Shown: one piece after another, positions 8,804-17,699 of the stretch
How positions within the stretch are numbered: the stretch's first letter is position 1
How the letters are laid out: each line of letters starts with the position of its first letter
DNA from: Gammaproteobacteria bacterium
GTDB lineage: Bacteria; Pseudomonadota; Gammaproteobacteria; Ga0077536
DNA length: 64,000 nucleotides
NCBI GenBank assembly: GCA_016191285.1
Contig: JACPPA010000016.1
Span: 248,001-312,000 of the forward strand
Direction of reading: 5' to 3'
Notes under the pieces: model-generated
The model's database searches: none
Told to the model about the DNA's origin: nothing
What the model saw: only the letters and a program-made list of their open reading frames with translations
Position numbers and translations under genes: made by a program

Positions 8804-10615
8804 ATGGACAAGAAAGTAAAAGTAGATATCTCGGTCATCGAGCAAACCAAGGTTGATCCGGTTACATTTGAAGTTCTCCGCAGCGTATTCGAATACGCGA
8901 GCGATCGCATGTCGACCGTCCTCCAACGGGCATCGTTCTCGCCCATCTTGGCGGACATGGTTGATTTCTCGAACGCGATTTACGACTACGACTGCCAATT
9001 GCTGAGCCAGGCCGCGAACTGCCCGATCCATCTCGCGGCGATGAAGTTTTCGGCCGAAGCCATCATCGAACAATTCGGCGTCGCGAACATTCACGAGGGC
9101 GATGTCATCTGCTTGAACGATCCGTACAAGGGCGGTACGCATATCAACGACATCACGTTTCTGACCCCTATTTACTTCGAAAAAGAGCTGGTCGGCTTCG
9201 CGGTCAGTCGCGGGCATTGGATGGATCTCGGCGGCGGGGCCGCCGGTGGTCAAGCGTTTACCGGCACCCATATTGCCGGCGAGGGACTGCGTCTGCCGCC
9301 GACCAAAATCTACGAGCGCGGTAAACCGCGTGAAGACATCATCGCAATCCTCGTCAACAACACGCGCACGCCGCACTTCGTCAAAGGCGATCTACAGGCG
9401 CATGTGGGCTGTTTACGCGCCGGCGAACAGGAGATGCAGCGCGCGTGCGCGAAGTACGGCATCGTGACCTTGAAAGCGGCGATGAAGCAATTGCAGGAAT
9501 ACACCGAACGGATCGTACGCAAGAGCATCAGCGAAATTCCGGACGGCGAGTATCCCGGCGAGGATTACGCCGATACCGATGGCTTTTCGGATAAGCCAAT
9601 CAAAATCAAGGTGAACCTGATCGTCAAGGGTTCCGAGATCACGGTTGATTTCAGCGGCTCGGATAAAACCGTCAAAGGCGCGATCAATTCGCCGTATGCG
9701 AACACCGCGTCGGCGACGCTGTACTCGCTGCAGTTCTTTCTCGCACCATATGCGCCGCAGAATCAAGGGATGTTTAATCCGATCAAAATCGTCATCCCCG
9801 AGGACTCCTGGCTCAATGCGAAATGGCCGGCGCCGACCATTGGTTGTACGACGTTGACTTCATCGAAAATCACCAGCGCGATTTGGCAGGCCCTGGCCAA
9901 AGCCTGTCCGGACAAGGCAACCGGATCGACCAGTGCGGACTGCAATTGGTTTGTGTCCTCGGTGGTCGCGCCGAATGGCGTCAGCGATGTGTTTTCCGAT
10001 CTCCCCGCGGGGGGCTGGGGCGCCACGCCGTTTGGCGACGGCATGAACGTCACCGAAGATCCGCTCGGCAATTGCATGAATATGCCGGCCGAGACCGCCG
10101 AATTGCTGTTCCCGATTGCCTACGAGGCCTTCGAACTCAGAACCGATAGCGCCGGCGCCGGCAAATATCGCGGTGGATTGGGCGCAATCTTCAAAGTGCG
10201 CTATCTCGCCGATGGCCAGTTGAGCATGGAAACCGCGCGCACGCTCGAAGGCAGTCCCGGGGTCGCCGGTGGCAAGCACTCTGCGGTACAGCGTCAAACC
10301 AAGATCTACACCGATGGCCACAATGAAGTCATCGGCGGCCTCGATGCTACCGGTGGTTGGCGCAGCCCGCTGCTCTGCGCCCATCCGTTTCGGTACGGCG
10401 AAACCTTTATGTTCGAGAGCACCGGCGGCGGCGGTTACGGCAGTCCGCTCGAGCGCGATCCGGAAGCCGTGCTCGAAGATGTGCTGGATGAATATATTTC
10501 GGCCCACGCGGCCCGCGAGCTCTATGGCGTGGTGTTGAACGAGGCGCTAACCGAAGTTGAGGTTATACCGACGCAGAAATTGCGCGCACAACTCACCACA
10601 GGCGCTAGTGCTTAG
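8804..10615 (+). CDS. Hydantoinase/oxoprolinase family subunit B (HyuB-like)
   Basis: This 603-residue protein is the partner of the HyuA encoded 10 bases upstream. It has the HyuB hallmarks: VDPVTFEVLRSVFEY near the N-terminus, NDPYKGGTHINDI (about 105-117), SRGHWMDLGG and the C-terminal glycine-rich GGGGYGSPLERDP. A strong Shine-Dalgarno sequence (GAGGAG) precedes the ATG. It would form the metal-dependent catalytic half of an ATP-dependent hydantoinase or carboxylase complex. It has no zinc-ribbon extension, unlike the HyuB at 17700-19982, which suggests that the two pairs have different substrates. Confidence 0.9.
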   Translation: MDKKVKVDISVIEQTKVDPVTFEVLRSVFEYASDRMSTVLQRASFSPILADMVDFSNAIYDYDCQLLSQAANCPIHLAAMKFSAEAIIEQFGVANIHEGDVICLNDPYKGGTHINDITFLTPIYFEKELVGFAVSRGHWMDLGGGAAGGQAFTGTHIAGEGLRLPPTKIYERGKPREDIIAILVNNTRTPHFVKGDLQAHVGCLRAGEQEMQRACAKYGIVTLKAAMKQLQEYTERIVRKSISEIPDGEYPGEDYADTDGFSDKPIKIKVNLIVKGSEITVDFSGSDKTVKGAINSPYANTASATLYSLQFFLAPYAPQNQGMFNPIKIVIPEDSWLNAKWPAPTIGCTTLTSSKITSAIWQALAKACPDKATGSTSADCNWFVSSVVAPNGVSDVFSDLPAGGWGATPFGDGMNVTEDPLGNCMNMPAETAELLFPIAYEAFELRTDSAGAGKYRGGLGAIFKVRYLADGQLSMETARTLEGSPGVAGGKHSAVQRQTKIYTDGHNEVIGGLDATGGWRSPLLCAHPFRYGETFMFESTGGGGYGSPLERDPEAVLEDVLDEYISAHAARELYGVVLNEALTEVEVIPTQKLRAQLTTGASA

Positions 10616-10623
10616 GTTGTAAA

Positions 10624-10690
10624 TTGTGGGAGCGACTTTAGTCGCGAATGGGTAGCGGTTGATGATTCGCGATTAAAATCGCTCCCACAA
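10624..10690. repeat. REP-like inverted pair, copy 4
   Basis: TTGTGGGAGCGACTTTAGTC and its inverted partner ending GCTCCCACAA enclose a 67-base element between the HyuB stop and the patatin gene. Confidence 0.6.
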
Positions 10691-10763
10691 AATCGTTTCG
10701 TCAGCTCCCGGAACGCGATGCCGCCGCCAAAATAATAAGACTTGATGGCTGTACGATGAACGC

Positions 10764-12524
10764 ATGCTAGACCTTGCCGAGATCCCGTTCTTCGCTGCCT
10801 TGTCGCCGGCCTCGGTGGCCAGGCTCAAGATTGCGATCCCCGTCCAACACTATTCGCAAGGAACCGTCATCGCGCGAGTCGGCGAGCCGGGGCGTTATTT
10901 TCAGGCCATCGCCGCGGGCGCGGTGCGCATTCAACCCGAGGCCGCCGGCGCACGCAGTTGGCGCGGGTTTATCTTGGGGCCGGGTCAGGTGTTCGGCGAA
11001 ATGTCATTGTTCACCGGCATGCCCGTCTCGGCGACTCTCGTCGCCGCGCGGGATACCAGCACGTATTGTTTGGATGGTCCGAAGTTTCTGCAATTGCTCG
11101 ACGAAGAACCCGCGCTTCACCGCAGTCTAACCCGTCTGCTGATCGATCGATTGCGCTACCAAACGCGCAACGAGACGCATAAACCCGCGCTCGCGTTGTT
11201 GACAAGCTCGGATCCAAAAATTGATCTCGTTAAATTCGCGCAGGCGATTGCCGGTGGCGTGATCTATTACGCCCCCGGTTCGGATCTCTGTCGGAATTTG
11301 CCGGAGGCGGACCGGCCGCGTGCACCGCTCGATCTCGCGCTGCTCGAGCAATGGCGGCAAAATGCGGCCGGCGGACAATATCTGGTCGTCGTCACCACTC
11401 CCGAAGGCATTCGTGAGTGCACCGCCATCTTGCAACCGGAAGATGTGGTGGTCGAGGTGCTCGAGCGGCCACCGGCCGGTGACCTGCCCAGCCGCTGGCG
11501 AACACTGGCTGGCGCTGCCGATATTACGCGGGTGTATTTCGGGCGCGCGCCGGGTGGCGATCCCGGGCGCTGGAATTTCAGTGTGCCGTGGGCCGAGCTT
11601 GATCATGCATTACAGGATCTCGGCCACTGGCACGCCACGAGTTATCCGCGGCTCGATCATGTCGTCCGTTATATTACGTTCAAGGAAGTCGGGGTGGCCT
11701 TAAGTTCGGGCGCGGCCCGCGGCTTCGCGCATGTCGGCGTATTGGAGACCTTGGAAGCGCATCGGATCCCGGTCGACTTCATGTGCGGCACGAGTATGGG
11801 CGGAATCGCCGCCTTAACCGTGGCGCGCGAGGCCAGTGCCGCGGAAGGCGCCAATCGCATGCGCGATTTTCTCGGTGGTAATCGCAAGATCCGCGACGCC
11901 GCGATGCTGCCACGGTCTTCACTGTTTACGGGACAAAAAATTGCGCGCGCGGCGCACAGTGTGTTCGGCGATATTACGTTCGCCGATTTGCGTTTACCGG
12001 TGGCGGTGGTGGCTTCCGATTTGGCGAGCGGCGAACGCGCGGTCATCGATAGCGGACCGGTCGGACCGGCGGTTCTCGGTACGTCGGCAATCCCAGGCTT
12101 CTTCCCGCCGATCGCGCATGGCTCCCGGCTAATCGTCGATGGCGCGCTGGTGTCGCGAGTGCCGGTCGATCTGCTCGATCGGCGGCGTTGCGGTCTACGG
12201 ATTGCGGTCAATGTCGTCGCCGCGCCACGCCAATCCGAGACGGCGTCGCAGGGACGCCTGGCGCGCCTGACCGATCGGTTTAAGGGGCCGTTCGGTCTGA
12301 AGCATGTGCTCGGGGCGTCGTGGGAGGTATTGGGTTCGTATGGCTCCACCTTGGAAGCGTTACGCGCCGATATCGTGATCACGCCGGAAACCCATAGTGC
12401 GGGTGGCGCGTTTGATTTTGATCGCTATGCCGCGATGATCGAATGTGGAAGGAACGCGGCGCTCGCGCGAATCGACGCTATCAGCGAAGCCGTTCGCGCG
12501 CTGCTCCGCGCCGGGTATCGTTAG
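10764..12524 (+). CDS. Patatin-like phospholipase with N-terminal cyclic-nucleotide-binding domain (NTE/RssA type)
   Basis: The 586-residue protein joins a cNMP-binding domain (about 5-125) to a patatin hydrolase domain (about 310-500). The catalytic dyad is visible: Ser344 in GTSMG and Asp459 in VDGA; the oxyanion motif SSGAARGFAH precedes them. The domain order matches bacterial homologues of neuropathy target esterase, which hydrolyse (lyso)phospholipids at the membrane. The phosphate-binding cassette reads FGEMSLFTGMPVSAT and lacks the arginine that contacts the cyclic phosphate in CRP, so it may not bind cAMP. The gene appears to be monocistronic or to lead into the MFS gene. Confidence 0.87.
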   Translation: MLDLAEIPFFAALSPASVARLKIAIPVQHYSQGTVIARVGEPGRYFQAIAAGAVRIQPEAAGARSWRGFILGPGQVFGEMSLFTGMPVSATLVAARDTSTYCLDGPKFLQLLDEEPALHRSLTRLLIDRLRYQTRNETHKPALALLTSSDPKIDLVKFAQAIAGGVIYYAPGSDLCRNLPEADRPRAPLDLALLEQWRQNAAGGQYLVVVTTPEGIRECTAILQPEDVVVEVLERPPAGDLPSRWRTLAGAADITRVYFGRAPGGDPGRWNFSVPWAELDHALQDLGHWHATSYPRLDHVVRYITFKEVGVALSSGAARGFAHVGVLETLEAHRIPVDFMCGTSMGGIAALTVAREASAAEGANRMRDFLGGNRKIRDAAMLPRSSLFTGQKIARAAHSVFGDITFADLRLPVAVVASDLASGERAVIDSGPVGPAVLGTSAIPGFFPPIAHGSRLIVDGALVSRVPVDLLDRRRCGLRIAVNVVAAPRQSETASQGRLARLTDRFKGPFGLKHVLGASWEVLGSYGSTLEALRADIVITPETHSAGGAFDFDRYAAMIECGRNAALARIDAISEAVRALLRAGYR

Positions 12525-12602
12525 CCATGGGGACAGATCACGATTTCACCTGACCGCGGGAAACCATTTTCGCTTTGGAATCGTCGACACCAGCGCTGGA
12601 TC

Positions 12603-13796
12603 ATGCTGTGGCCGCTCGCCGTGGCGCAGATGACCTCGTGGGGCACGTTGTACTACAGTTTTTCGTTGTTTGCCGGCCCCATGCAAGCAGAACTCGGTTG
12701 GTCGAACACCGCGCTGAACGGCGCGCTTACTTGCGGGCTTTTAGTCACCGGCGTGATGTCATACCCGGTGGGCGCACTACTCGATCGTCATGGTGGGCGC
12801 TGGCTAATGACCTTTGGCTCCTTCGGCGCCGGCGTGTTTTTATTGGCCTGGTCGCAAATCGAATCCTTGGCGCATTTCTATTTGATCTGGCTCGCGGTTG
12901 GCGTGTGTCTGGCGTGTTGTCTAATCGAGCCGATGCTCGCGGTGGTCAATCAAACCTTCGGTTCGGATGCGCGCCGCGGTATCACCGCGCTGACGATGGT
13001 AACGAGCTTAGCCGGCACCATTTACGTGCCGCTGATTGGTTATCTAATCCCGCACCTCGACTGGCGCACCACGCTCTGTGTATTAGCGCTATTGAACCTT
13101 TGCTATAGCGCGCCGGTCCACTGGTGGTTCGTGCCGCCGCGCCAGCGCCGCACGCAGGCGCCGAGCGCCATCGAGCGCGCGCGGGGTCGGGTGGTGATGC
13201 GCCGGCGCTTCCGCAATCCGGTGTTCTGGGGGCTTACGTTGTGGTACACCTCGTACAGCCTCACGGCGTCTAGTTTGATCTTTCAATTGGTCCCCTTGCT
13301 GCGCCATGAAGGCGTCGCGAATTCAGTGATCTTAACGACCTTCGCGTTGATTGGACCGGTGCAAGCGCTCGCGCGGTTAATCGTCGTCGGTATCGCGCCC
13401 GGCGCCTCAATCGCCAAACTTGGCGCGGGTACCTCGACGATTGTGCCTATCGCCATTCTGATTTTGATGTTCGCGCCGCACGAGATGCTGTGGTTGAGTC
13501 TATTCGCCGTGTGCTTCGGTGGCGGTCATGGGATTACCACTATCCTGCGTGGTATCGCACCCATCGAGTGGCTGGGCCGCGAATACTTCGCGCGCACCAT
13601 GGGCGCGATTGCACTGCCAATGATGTTCGCGATGGCGCTCGCGCCGTCGATCGCGGCGCAGGTGTGGTCGCGTACGGGTAGTAGCCGCACCATGCTGGCG
13701 ACGATTCTCGTCGGTTCGCTGATGGGCAGCGTGGGCTATTGGCTAGCCGTGTTGTCACGGCGCCCCGCGCGCATTCAACGTCCGAATTCCGTGTAA
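12603..13796 (+). CDS. MFS transporter
   Basis: The 397-residue protein is almost entirely hydrophobic with about 12 predicted membrane segments and the family loop motif GALLDRHGGRW after TM2 (about 58-68). It resembles the monocarboxylate-like branch of the major facilitator superfamily, but the substrate cannot be told. The ATG at 12603 falls just before TM1. The frame stays open upstream to 12525, and an ATT at 12543 has GGGGA nine bases before it, so the protein may start earlier with an extra basic N-terminus (residues such as NRRHQRW). The downstream gene is convergent, and the two reading frames overlap by about 20 bases. Confidence 0.85.
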   Translation: MLWPLAVAQMTSWGTLYYSFSLFAGPMQAELGWSNTALNGALTCGLLVTGVMSYPVGALLDRHGGRWLMTFGSFGAGVFLLAWSQIESLAHFYLIWLAVGVCLACCLIEPMLAVVNQTFGSDARRGITALTMVTSLAGTIYVPLIGYLIPHLDWRTTLCVLALLNLCYSAPVHWWFVPPRQRRTQAPSAIERARGRVVMRRRFRNPVFWGLTLWYTSYSLTASSLIFQLVPLLRHEGVANSVILTTFALIGPVQALARLIVVGIAPGASIAKLGAGTSTIVPIAILILMFAPHEMLWLSLFAVCFGGGHGITTILRGIAPIEWLGREYFARTMGAIALPMMFAMALAPSIAAQVWSRTGSSRTMLATILVGSLMGSVGYWLAVLSRRPARIQRPNSV

Positions 13797-14938
13797 ACCG
13801 CTTCCTCGAACGCATCGAGCAGGGCCATCGTGCCGTGATCGGCAAACGGTAGCACCTGCGTCATCAACAATCCGGCGAGGCCGTGAGTCGGATCAAACCA
13901 AAAATACGTATTGAACACGCCGGCCCAGCAGCCACTACCGATGGCGCGGCGATTGGGCCATTGCTCGCAATTAATCACATAGCCGAGCCCGTGCTTTTTG
14001 CGCATGCCGGGGAAAAATTCGGCGTCGTTGGTGTAAGGCGGCTGCACGGTTTTAAGGTTAGTGACCCAGAGCTCGCCGATATGATTCTGACCCAGGAGGT
14101 CGACGGTGTTGCTTTCGAGCACTCGCGCGCCATTGAAGGTGCCGCCATTCAGCAGCATCTGCAGAAAGCGCGCGTAGTCCGCGGCCGTTGAATGCAATCG
14201 ATGGCCGCCGTTCCACAACTCGTGTCCAGGCGGCCACTCAAAGGGTAGCGGCGACAAGCCGCCGCCGGCCTCGCGGGTCGCGAGTCCGGCCATGCGTGCG
14301 GTAAGGGCCGGCGCGGGATCGAAACTGGTTTCGTGCATCCCAAGCGGCGCGAGCAGGTGGTCTTGAAGATAGGTATCGAGCGTTTCGCCGCTAGCCGCTT
14401 CGACCATTCTGCCTACCCAGTCGGTGCCTCGGCCGTAGGTCCATGCAGCACCGGGGTCGTGCAGCAATGGGGTGCGCAAGGTTGAGAGTTGGCCCGAGAG
14501 AATCCCTGGCGTGCCGGTTACTTCAAGCCATTGTGTTAGCGGCGCACTCCAGAATTCGTAGCCTAAGCCCGAGGTGTGGGTGAGCAAATGCTTCAAGGTC
14601 ACTGGATGCGACGGCGGGCGGATGGCCGGTGTGTCGCCGTAGAATCCAGTCAGCACACCGAGTGCGCCGAATTCCGGCAGCACGCTCGCGACGGGCGTGT
14701 CGAGCGTGAGTTTGCCGCGTTCCACTAATTGCAGCGCGGCGGCCGACGTGATCGCTTTCGTCATCGACGCCAAACGAAACATCGTATCGACTTGCATCGG
14801 CGCGCCAGTCGCGAGATCGCGCACGCCAAACGCCCCCGCGTAGCGCGTGCTCGTTCGATCAACCACCATGGCCACACAGCCCGGGGCCTGCCCGCGCTCG
14901 ATGCCGGTGCCGAGCACGGAGTCGATTCGTTTGGTCAT
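13775..14938 (-). CDS. Serine hydrolase, class C beta-lactamase-like (EstB/CubicO family)
   Basis: The 387-residue protein has the SxxK motif at Ser58-Lys61 (SMTK) and a YxR/N-type tyrosine near 168 (AWTYGRGTDW), both typical of the class C beta-lactamase, DD-peptidase and EstB esterase family. No signal peptide is visible, which favours a cytoplasmic esterase rather than a periplasmic beta-lactamase. AAGGAGC lies upstream of the ATG at 14938. Its 3' end overlaps the convergent MFS gene by 22 bases. The substrate is unknown. Confidence 0.88.
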   Translation of the reverse strand: MTKRIDSVLGTGIERGQAPGCVAMVVDRTSTRYAGAFGVRDLATGAPMQVDTMFRLASMTKAITSAAALQLVERGKLTLDTPVASVLPEFGALGVLTGFYGDTPAIRPPSHPVTLKHLLTHTSGLGYEFWSAPLTQWLEVTGTPGILSGQLSTLRTPLLHDPGAAWTYGRGTDWVGRMVEAASGETLDTYLQDHLLAPLGMHETSFDPAPALTARMAGLATREAGGGLSPLPFEWPPGHELWNGGHRLHSTAADYARFLQMLLNGGTFNGARVLESNTVDLLGQNHIGELWVTNLKTVQPPYTNDAEFFPGMRKKHGLGYVINCEQWPNRRAIGSGCWAGVFNTYFWFDPTHGLAGLLMTQVLPFADHGTMALLDAFEEAVYTEFGR

Positions 14939-14984
14939 GGGTTGCTCCTTTTTTTGTATGTTGCGCGCACGTTCTCCCCTCCAT

Positions 14985-15190
14985 TACCCTAACCCTCCCG
15001 CGAGAAGAGGAATTGACTGTAATTGGTCGTCGATCGTTTTCCCCTCACTCTAGCCCTCTCCCGCGCGGGGAGAGCGGGAGAGGCGAACGCCCGGTCTATC
15101 CCCACTCCCGCGAGGGTGAGAGGGTAAAGCGAATGCTCGGTCTCTTCCCTCTCCCCTTGCGGGAGTGGGCTAGGGTGACGGGGTTTGTTC
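14985..15190. repeat. Cluster of degenerate CCCTCTCCC/GGGAGAGG palindromes
   Basis: The 306-base gap upstream of the serine hydrolase contains several copies and half-copies of the same pyrimidine/purine palindrome seen perfect at 6637-6686, for example CCCTCTCCCGCGCGGGGAGA and CCCTCTCCCCTTGCGGGAG. No gene is visible here. Confidence 0.6.
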
Positions 15191-15244
15191 GCACGTCATC
15201 GGTACCCCAAACCATAACGATTCCATCGCGAATTGACTACGGGT

Positions 15245-15685
15245 CTAGGGGCGCACGCTTTGGGTTAACGGAGGCTCGTGCCGAACAAATTCGAGTGGCG
15301 CCGATTCGGTCTCCAACCGCAATTGTTGCGCTTGACGCGCCAGCGGCACGCCGCGTTTGAGCGCCGTAATCAACGCTTGTTCGAGTTGTTGTTTAGCGGG
15401 ATTTGCGCATGCCGCGCGCGTAATGCGCAAATCGTGGGCGATTAACTTGCCGTTGTCGACTGTGTATCCGGCCGAGAATTGATTGCAGCCCGTGTAGCCC
15501 CACACTTGGCGCTGTTCGATGTGCAAGTCGGGGGGCGGAGTGTCGCCGCCGAGGTCGTGTCCTTCCCACCGCGCAAGTTGCCATGCGGTGTTATCGATCG
15601 GCAGCGTCGTGTTCGCGCAGCCGGCGAGGGTGATCGCCAGCGCGAGGGCATATCGTGGCGAAGCACGTGCGAAGTGCGGGTTCAT
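15245..15685 (-). CDS. META-domain lipoprotein (HslJ-like)
   Basis: The 146-residue product starts with a basic N-terminus, a hydrophobic stretch and the lipobox LAGC (Cys23), so it should be a lipidated envelope protein. The mature part resembles the META/HslJ domain (NTAWQLARWEG at the start and GYTGCNQFSAGYTVD in the middle). HslJ proteins are linked to heat and drug tolerance in E. coli. The ATG overlaps the stop codon of the upstream membrane-protein gene (ATGA), so the two are translationally coupled. Confidence 0.82.
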   Translation of the reverse strand: MNPHFARASPRYALALAITLAGCANTTLPIDNTAWQLARWEGHDLGGDTPPPDLHIEQRQVWGYTGCNQFSAGYTVDNGKLIAHDLRITRAACANPAKQQLEQALITALKRGVPLARQAQQLRLETESAPLEFVRHEPPLTQSVRP

Positions 15686-16056
15686 CGACGTCGCAATCCA
15701 GCGACGCGTTTCACCGCAAGCCAGTTACTGAAAACCAAAATCGCAGCCAGCACCATGCCCGATACTTCGAGTTTAGTAAGTGCATCGTTATCCATCGCGT
15801 TTAGAATCACGGCGGTTAAGAATCCGAGTGCGAGCCAGCGCGCGGCCACGGGTAAATAGGGCGCCGGCGATCGCCACGCCCGCCACAGCAGCAGGATGCT
15901 CGCGCCGCCGTACGACAGCGACAAAGCCCCGAAGGCGCGTAGCGTCAACGGGCTGCCGGCTGACGTGAGCATCTCGAAGCCGATCCAAATGAAGATCGCC
16001 GATGCCAACCCACTGATGAGCGAGACCATTCCGCCAACTAGGGCTCGTTGCCGCAT
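15682..16056 (-). CDS. Small four-helix membrane protein, function unknown
   Basis: The 124-residue protein has four hydrophobic segments (about 6-30, 38-60, 70-88 and 94-112) and ends with a basic tail (KRVAGLRRR). I do not recognise the family. It is coupled to the META lipoprotein by an ATGA overlap, and follows the GT-C-like gene by 38 bases, so the three probably form one leftward operon. Confidence 0.65.
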   Translation of the reverse strand: MRQRALVGGMVSLISGLASAIFIWIGFEMLTSAGSPLTLRAFGALSLSYGGASILLLWRAWRSPAPYLPVAARWLALGFLTAVILNAMDNDALTKLEVSGMVLAAILVFSNWLAVKRVAGLRRR

Positions 16057-16094
16057 GGGCGGAGTCTACCGCGAGACGCAGTGATTCGCTGCGG

Positions 16095-17681
16095 TCACTT
16101 GCAAGTTGCTGTAACCGGGCAACCACGATCCTGCGCCAATCGATCGCGCACCAACATTCCAATGACACGTCTGCGAGGATTCTGATCCCCCGGCCTGACA
16201 CTCAGCGAGTCGACGATCACGGCGCGCCTTCCGACCACATCGAGCGGATAGAACGGGGGTTCGCCATCGCCCGTATCCGCCAGTGCATGTACATAGGGGC
16301 AGGCCCATGGCGCCGGTTTCAACAGGTCTGCCGGTGGCGGGATAAGCCACGCGGTACGTTTGGCGCGATACATCGTGATCTGCGGATATTGCGTAAAGAG
16401 GCAGGCGTCGGCTGGCACGACTTCGGCCAGCCGTGGCAAATAATCGTGCAAGGCACCGAGGTTTTTGATCTGTTGTTCCGCGCTGGCGCGGCGCGTGAGG
16501 TCGATCCAATACCGTGTCGTGCGAAACCCGCTGAGTTTGGGATCATCCGGTGGCGTCGCCAGCGCTTGCACGGTATGCATCCACGCGGGTAGCAGCAGAC
16601 AGGCTAGGAACGCGATGAACGCCGTGCCGGCGCGTGCATGTATTTTCACCGCCGCATGGTAAGCAAAGTAGAGCAATGGACCGGCGAGTGGCATTACAAA
16701 GCGTTCCATGAAATTCGCGAACGGCCACAGCAGCACGATACCGAGATACGCGACGACGTAGCAGCTAAGCAATTGTCGGCGCCGGATCAAATCAAACATG
16801 CCACCGATCCCAAGTCCCAGTAGTAACATCAATGAAAGATTTCGCCACGGTGCGTGGACGTCGCGCCACTGGAATAAACCGTACGGCAATGCGCCGTGGA
16901 GCGCGGTGCTGGCGTCGTTGAGCTGTTGACCCAAGACAGCGAACGGCGCGACGCGGTATTGATCCATTGCGATTTGAAAATAAGAAGGCGCCGCGTCTCC
17001 CGCCGACAGTCGAGTGAGTGGTAACGCGAGACACACGAATCCAATTACCACTAGCGATGAGCGCCGCCATCCAAGGCGAGGCGCTAACATCGCCAGTGCC
17101 GGCAGTAACGCAATCCCAATCGTGCGCGTGCCGACCGCGCAGCCCGCCACAACCCCTAGCGCCAGCAACAACGGCCAGCGGGGCCGGATGGCGATGCGGT
17201 CGGCGGTAAGCAAGATCAGCCAGCACAGCGCGAGGTATAGGCCTTCGCTGAAGACATCCACCACCAAGAGTAAGGTGCCCGGCAGTAGGCCGACGACGAG
17301 GGCGAGACCGAGCGCGTGCCATGGACTTGCTGTGCGCCGGAGTAGCCACCATCCAAACAAACCATTAGCGAAGGCCATGGCCGTGGCGACCACCACGCGT
17401 GCCGGCGCCAAATGCTCCGTGCCGCCGCCGGCAAGCGAAATAATGAGTGGGAAAAACGGTGGTAAATGACTGTAGCCGCGAATATGCGCATAGACCGCAC
17501 CGACCGCGTGGTGCAGCGGCGAGTAGAGGTCGGCCATCAGCAGATACACCGCGTCGTCAGCGACAAACCCAACGTAGGGATTACTGACCCCGAGCCATAG
17601 ATAAAACGCCCACGCCGCGCCGAACGTGAGCGCCGCCACCGCGCGAAAGACGCCGGACAGCGGCGGCAAGGCGGCGTCCAT
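16095..17681 (-). CDS. Polytopic membrane protein, GT-C glycosyltransferase-like
   Basis: The 528-residue protein has about ten to twelve hydrophobic segments in its first 390 residues and a soluble C-terminal domain. An Asp-Asp pair in the first periplasmic loop (FVADDAVYLLMADLYSP, about 39-55) is what the GT-C fold (ArnT/PMT type, using polyprenyl-phosphate sugars) places at its active site. The acceptor is unknown and no lipid A or glycan genes are adjacent. The C-terminal part is Pro- and Arg-rich and ends in a basic stretch. Confidence 0.7.
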   Translation of the reverse strand: MDAALPPLSGVFRAVAALTFGAAWAFYLWLGVSNPYVGFVADDAVYLLMADLYSPLHHAVGAVYAHIRGYSHLPPFFPLIISLAGGGTEHLAPARVVVATAMAFANGLFGWWLLRRTASPWHALGLALVVGLLPGTLLLVVDVFSEGLYLALCWLILLTADRIAIRPRWPLLLALGVVAGCAVGTRTIGIALLPALAMLAPRLGWRRSSLVVIGFVCLALPLTRLSAGDAAPSYFQIAMDQYRVAPFAVLGQQLNDASTALHGALPYGLFQWRDVHAPWRNLSLMLLLGLGIGGMFDLIRRRQLLSCYVVAYLGIVLLWPFANFMERFVMPLAGPLLYFAYHAAVKIHARAGTAFIAFLACLLLPAWMHTVQALATPPDDPKLSGFRTTRYWIDLTRRASAEQQIKNLGALHDYLPRLAEVVPADACLFTQYPQITMYRAKRTAWLIPPPADLLKPAPWACPYVHALADTGDGEPPFYPLDVVGRRAVIVDSLSVRPGDQNPRRRVIGMLVRDRLAQDRGCPVTATCK

Positions 17682-17699
17682 CCGAGCGTCCGGGACGCG

